A stretch of 9,350 bases of DNA from Anaerolineae bacterium (GTDB lineage Bacteria; Chloroflexota; Anaerolineae; J102), in the NCBI GenBank assembly GCA_026985975.1, contig JALSPL010000387.1:1-9350 (forward strand), written 5' to 3'. The position numbers and the translations under genes are program-made. The first letter of the stretch is position 1, and every line of letters begins with the position of its first letter. Below, in pieces: positions 6,375 to 9,350 of this stretch. The notes under the pieces were generated by a model. The model did not search any database, was not told the DNA's origin, and saw only the letters and a program-made list of their open reading frames with translations.

Positions 6375-8132
6375 ATGAAGAAATTGTTGCTGCTTGTTTT
6401 GTTGGTTGCGTTGCTGGCTGCGGTCCTGGCAGCCTGCGGCGCTCCCGCCACCGAGGCTCCCGCGCCTACGTCGGCGCCCAAAGCCACCGAAGCCCCCACG
6501 AAAGCCCCTGAGCCCACCAAAGCGCCGACCGCCACCGAGGCGCCGGCTCCCACCGCGGCAGCTCCCACCGCTGAGCCCACCGCCGAACCCACCGAGGCGC
6601 CTGCGCCCGAGCCCACCATGGCCCCCATCGGCGGCGACATCATCTCCCCCACCGCCTACTGGGATTGGCCCGACCTGGGCGGGCGCACTATTCGCGCGGT
6701 CACCGGCAACGACTACGTGCCTCTCAACTTCGTCGATCCCAAGACCGGCAAGGCCATGGGCTGGGAATACGACGCCATGGAGGAGATCTGCCAGCGTCTG
6801 AACTGCGTCATCGAATGGAACGTCACCGCCTGGGACACCATGATCTCGGCCGTGCACGAGGGCCAGTTCGATGTGGGCATGGACGGCATCACCATCACCG
6901 ATGAGCGCAAGCAGCAGGTCGATTTCTCCATCCCCTACATGCGCTCCGAGCAATTCATGCTGGTGCGGGCGGATGAAGACCGCTTCTCCACGCCCGAGGA
7001 ATTCGCGGCCAACCCAGACCTGCTCATCGGCTCCCAGGCTGGCACCACCAACTTCTACACCGCGGTCTACGATGTGCTGGACGGCGACGAGCAAAATCCC
7101 CGCATCAAGCTCTTCGAGACCTTCGGCGCGGCGGTACAGGCCCTGCTCAGCGGCGATGTCGACATGGTGCTCATGGACGCCGCCTCCAGTCAGGGCTACA
7201 TCGGGGCCAATCCCGATCAGCTCAAGATCGTGGGCGACGCTCTGGCCTCCGAGGATTTCGGCTTCATCTTCACCCCCGGCTCCGATCTGGTCGATCCCTT
7301 CCGCATCGCCATCGCCACCATGAAAATGGATGGCTACATGGACTATCTCAACAAGAAATGGTTCTATCTCACCAATCCCAATGGCGATGACATCTACGAC
7401 GCCATGCCCGACCTGGGCGGCAAGACCATCCAGGCCGTCACCGGCAACGATTACGTGCCCCTCAACTTCGTTGACCCCAAGACCGGCAAGGCCATGGGCT
7501 GGGAATATGACGCGGTGGAGGAGATCTGCCAGCGCATCAACTGCACCGTCAACTGGAATGTGACCGCCTGGGACACCATGATCTCGGCCGTGCACGAAGG
7601 CCAGTTCGATGTGGGCATGGACGGTATCACCATCACCGATGAGCGCAAACAGCAGGTCGATTTCTCCGATCCCTACATGACCTCGCAACAGTTCATGCTG
7701 GTGCGGGCGGATGAAGACCGCTTCTCCACGCCCGAGGAATTCGCAGCCGACGAAAACCTGCTTATCGGCTCCCAGGCTGGCACCACCAACTTCTACACCG
7801 CCGTCTACAATGTGCTGGATGGTGACGAGCAGAATCCCCGCATCAAGCTGTTCGAGACCTTCGGCGCGGCGGTGCAGGCCCTGCTCAGCGGCGATGTCGA
7901 TATGGTGCTCATGGACGCCGCCTCCAGCAAGGGCTACATCGGGGCCAATCCCGACAAGCTCAAGATCGTGGGCGGGCCGCTGGCCTCCGAGGATTTCGGC
8001 TTCATCTTCACCCCCGGCTCCGATCTGGTCCAGCCCTTCAACCAGGCCATCGCCAGTATGCACGAAGACGGTTACTTCGACTTCCTGAACAACCGTTGGT
8101 TCTTCCTCTATGATCCGGGTGCGGCGCAATAA
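6375..8132 (+). CDS. Lipoprotein with two tandem amino-acid-type substrate-binding domains (ABC uptake)
   Basis: A 585-residue surface lipoprotein. A hydrophobic signal peptide ends in the lipobox LAAC, with lipidated C21. Residues 22 to about 88 form a Thr/Glu/Ala/Pro-rich tether, then two SBP_bac_3 (PF00497) domains follow at 100-345 and 346-585. Each carries the expected amino-acid-binding features: an Arg in TITDERKQQ (R178, R424), the GTT loop (T224, T470) and an Asp in MVLMDAASS (D268, D514). A Cys pair five residues apart (EICQR-x-NC) is also kept in both. By hand count the domains differ at about 32 of 237 aligned residues. Usual relatives have one such domain in about 250-280 residues, so this one is double-headed. 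It should capture a polar amino acid or similar solute and hand it to the permease encoded downstream; the exact ligand is not readable. The start is fixed by AGGAG at 6361. Confidence 0.92.
   Translation: MKKLLLLVLLVALLAAVLAACGAPATEAPAPTSAPKATEAPTKAPEPTKAPTATEAPAPTAAAPTAEPTAEPTEAPAPEPTMAPIGGDIISPTAYWDWPDLGGRTIRAVTGNDYVPLNFVDPKTGKAMGWEYDAMEEICQRLNCVIEWNVTAWDTMISAVHEGQFDVGMDGITITDERKQQVDFSIPYMRSEQFMLVRADEDRFSTPEEFAANPDLLIGSQAGTTNFYTAVYDVLDGDEQNPRIKLFETFGAAVQALLSGDVDMVLMDAASSQGYIGANPDQLKIVGDALASEDFGFIFTPGSDLVDPFRIAIATMKMDGYMDYLNKKWFYLTNPNGDDIYDAMPDLGGKTIQAVTGNDYVPLNFVDPKTGKAMGWEYDAVEEICQRINCTVNWNVTAWDTMISAVHEGQFDVGMDGITITDERKQQVDFSDPYMTSQQFMLVRADEDRFSTPEEFAADENLLIGSQAGTTNFYTAVYNVLDGDEQNPRIKLFETFGAAVQALLSGDVDMVLMDAASSKGYIGANPDKLKIVGGPLASEDFGFIFTPGSDLVQPFNQAIASMHEDGYFDFLNNRWFFLYDPGAAQ
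6672..7409 (+). repeat. Internal tandem duplication, copy 1 (738 bp)
   Basis: The first substrate-binding domain unit starts at DLGGRTI. Landmarks recur exactly 738 bp (246 codons) later; for example the codons for RFSTPEEF begin at 6981 and 7719. Long runs agree at the DNA level, including synonymous positions, so this is a gene-internal duplication and not just shared fold. Confidence 0.95.
7410..8132 (+). repeat. Internal tandem duplication, copy 2 (723 bp to the stop)
   Basis: The second unit starts at DLGGKTI and is in frame with the first. It ends at the stop codon slightly short of a full 738-bp period, lacking the short inter-domain link (NGDDIYDAMP) present after copy 1. Amino-acid differences from copy 1 are sparse over the first 207 positions and dense over the last 30. 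Confidence 0.95.
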
Positions 8133-8174
8133 TCACATTGCCTGAGCTACCGTCATCCTGAAGCAATAGAACTG

Positions 8175-8228
8175 ACCGGGGTGCGGAGAACGAAGATGGT
8201 CTGCGTTTTGTTCTCCGTCCCCGGTTTT
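8175..8228 (+). terminator. Intercistronic terminator-like hairpin between lipoprotein and permease
   Basis: ACCGGGG (8175-8181) and CGGAGAAC (8184-8191) pair with GTTCTCCG (8210-8217) and CCCCGGT (8219-8225). The result is a 15-bp stem with one small internal bulge and an 18-nt loop. Only four T end the structure, so termination is probably partial. In binding-protein operons such hairpins commonly stabilise the upstream message or reduce downstream expression, giving more binding protein than permease; that role here is inferred. Confidence 0.6.
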
Positions 8229-8256
8229 CGATTTACCCCGCCAAGGACAGATCACT

Positions 8257-9144
8257 ATGAGTCACACCGCCGCACCTTTTCCGGCCCAGCAGCAGAAAAA
8301 TCCCGACCAGCGTTCTGCGCTGGCCGAGCTTCATCATCGCATGCCTTATTGGCTCATTGCCGCTATCATCCTGGGCGTTTCTTTCGCCGTCGTCATCATC
8401 ACCGATGAGAATTATCGCATCATCTTCGATGCGCTGAAGACCGGCATCGGCATCACGGTCAAGGTGTCGCTGGTTTCCTACGCGTTGGCGTTGGTGTTGG
8501 GGCTGCTGGTGGCCCTGGCCCGCATGTCCAGCCGCCGCATCGTTTCCGAGACAGCCACCTTCTATGTCGAAATCATTCGCGGCATGCCCATGCTGGTGCT
8601 GCTCTACATTATCGTGTTTGCGGGCACGCCCGGCATCGTGGCTGGCGTCAATTTCGTGGGCGCCTGGCTGGTGAACACGGGCCTGTTCGGGGCGACGACC
8701 GTGGGGGCGAAACTGGCGGGGCTGGGCGTGCGCGATATCGATTTCACCTCGCGCGTTATCATCGCCCTGACGGTGGGTTACAGCGCCTTTCTCTCCGAGG
8801 TGTTTCGGGCGGGCATCGAATCCATCGGGCGGGGGCAGACCGAGGCGGCCCGGGCCATCGGCATGAGCTATTGGCAGACCCTGCGATTCATTATTCTGCC
8901 CCAGGCCATCCGCCGGGTGCTGCCGCCCCTGGGCAACAATTTCATCTCCATGATCAAAGACTCCTCGCTGGTCTCGGTCATGGGCGTGGCAGATATCACC
9001 TTCAAGGGCAAAGTTTACGCGGCCAGCACCTTCCGCTTTTTCCAGACCTACAACGTCGTGGCTTATCTCTATCTGATCATGACCATCACCCTGACCTTGG
9101 GCCTGCGGGCGCTGGAGAAGCGCTGGCAGGTGGATGAGGACTAG
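8257..9144 (+). CDS. Amino-acid ABC transporter permease (HisM/GlnP family)
   Basis: A 295-residue inner-membrane permease of the polar amino acid uptake family (BPD_transp_1, PF00528). The EAA loop that contacts the ATPase reads TEAARAIGMSYWQTLRFIILPQA (start at residue 195), followed by the family signature NNFISMIKDSSLVS (227-240). IRGMPMLVLLY (107-117) is the typical conserved helix start. Five to six membrane helices are visible, at about 31-50, 62-89, 109-126, 163-186, 222-245 and 265-285. It is longer than the usual 215-250 residues because of a hydrophilic N-terminal tail of about 30 residues and an enlarged segment at 123-163. The start at 8257 has AAGGA 9 nt upstream. It probably works as a homodimer fed by the double-headed lipoprotein upstream. 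The partner ATPase gene is not seen in the window. Confidence 0.93.
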   Translation: MSHTAAPFPAQQQKNPDQRSALAELHHRMPYWLIAAIILGVSFAVVIITDENYRIIFDALKTGIGITVKVSLVSYALALVLGLLVALARMSSRRIVSETATFYVEIIRGMPMLVLLYIIVFAGTPGIVAGVNFVGAWLVNTGLFGATTVGAKLAGLGVRDIDFTSRVIIALTVGYSAFLSEVFRAGIESIGRGQTEAARAIGMSYWQTLRFIILPQAIRRVLPPLGNNFISMIKDSSLVSVMGVADITFKGKVYAASTFRFFQTYNVVAYLYLIMTITLTLGLRALEKRWQVDED

Positions 9145-9173
9145 GTGGTCGTCTAAAAATAACTTCCATTTCT

Positions 9174-9268
9174 ACGTCATTTCGACGAGCGAAGCGAGGA
9201 GAAATCTCCCCAGTTGCGAGCGTCTATCCTTCCGCCAGGGGATGTCTCGCTTCGCTTCGACATGACGT
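9174..9268. repeat. REP-like imperfect palindrome, copy 2 (95 bp)
   Basis: ACGTCAT (9174-9180) and ATGACGT (9262-9268) are perfect inverse complements. The inner arms continue with TCGA, a repeated AGCGAAGCGAG core and ATC..CCCC against GGGGAT. The left half aligns with the element at 253-347, and both span 95 bp by my count. It lies 29 bp after the permease stop. No T tract follows on the + strand, so it is not a classical intrinsic terminator in that direction, though a stable structured 3' end is plausible. Confidence 0.7.
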
Positions 9269-9350
9269 AAAAAATGTGTTGAGCCATAATTTTTGACGCT
9301 CGCTGAGGGGGAAAATAACTGGCATCGGCGTAGCAGGGAAGCTGGGGGGC
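9269..9350. other. Right edge, no gene recognised
   Basis: The last 82 bases contain an A-run, a short AT-rich patch and a G-rich end. I see no start codon with a credible ribosome site, no RNA gene and no convincing promoter. The ATPase gene expected for the transporter does not begin here. Confidence 0.5.

Noticed and set aside
6438..6640. Tandem short DNA repeat or CRISPR-like pattern in the ACC-GAG-GC-C rich stretch
   Set aside because: It is the coding sequence of the Thr/Glu/Ala/Pro tether of the lipoprotein. The units are irregular and there are no spacers.
6072..8129. A 685-residue open frame on the - strand
   Set aside because: It is antisense to the binding lipoprotein, which has a lipobox, ribosome site and recognisable domains. 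The long - frame arises from GC-biased codons and mirrors the tandem duplication. Its product is low-complexity with no known domain.
8152..8175. A third copy of the palindromic element starting GTCATCCTGA after the lipoprotein
   Set aside because: Only the first few bases resemble the edge of such elements. There is no matching inverted arm, and the nearby strong hairpin has a different sequence.
9293..9321. TTGACG at 9293-9298 as the -35 of a promoter for a gene to the right
   Set aside because: The hexamer 17 bp downstream (TAACTG) is a poor -10, and no gene start is visible in the window.

Overview
The window looks like a chromosomal segment of a Chloroflexota bacterium (Anaerolineae/Caldilineae-like). 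This is inference from style: a lipoprotein with a long Thr/Glu/Ala/Pro-rich tether after the lipobox, a moderately GC-rich coding bias, Yip1-type membrane domains and short intergenic palindromes. I cannot name a genus. All five well-supported protein genes lie on the + strand. No rRNA, tRNA, CRISPR array, transposase or phage structural gene was seen.

Layout. Positions 1-452 are AT-richer and non-coding, with a terminator-like hairpin, a candidate promoter and a 95-bp imperfect palindrome. Positions 453-5180 form an apparent operon: a large membrane protein (phage-holin-4-like N-terminus, alkaline-phosphatase-superfamily hydrolase core, Yip1-like C-terminus), then an OmpR/PhoB-type response regulator 22 bp later, then a sensor histidine kinase overlapping the regulator by 4 bp. 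Positions 5225-6109 hold a separately promoted alpha/beta hydrolase gene. Positions 6242-9144 hold an amino-acid-type ABC uptake unit: a lipoprotein with two near-identical substrate-binding domains in tandem, then a HisM/GlnP-type permease. The usual ATPase gene is not in the window. Positions 9145-9350 carry a second 95-bp palindrome of the same family as the first and no recognisable gene.

How the parts may work together. The two-component system could control, or sense the consequence of, the membrane hydrolase; the linkage is visible but the signal is unknown. In the transport unit the double-headed lipoprotein would capture a polar amino acid or similar small solute and deliver it to a permease homodimer. 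Expression looks layered. A sigma70-like promoter is followed by a leader with a terminator-like hairpin, two competing downstream hairpins and a possible 27-residue leader peptide ending 2 nt before the lipoprotein start. A second terminator-like hairpin lies between lipoprotein and permease, as expected if binding protein is made in excess over permease.

The points most worth a second look are the 738-bp internal duplication in the binding protein with its strongly uneven divergence, the holin/phosphatase/Yip1 architecture with its topology puzzle and two-component partner, and the structured leader of the transport operon.
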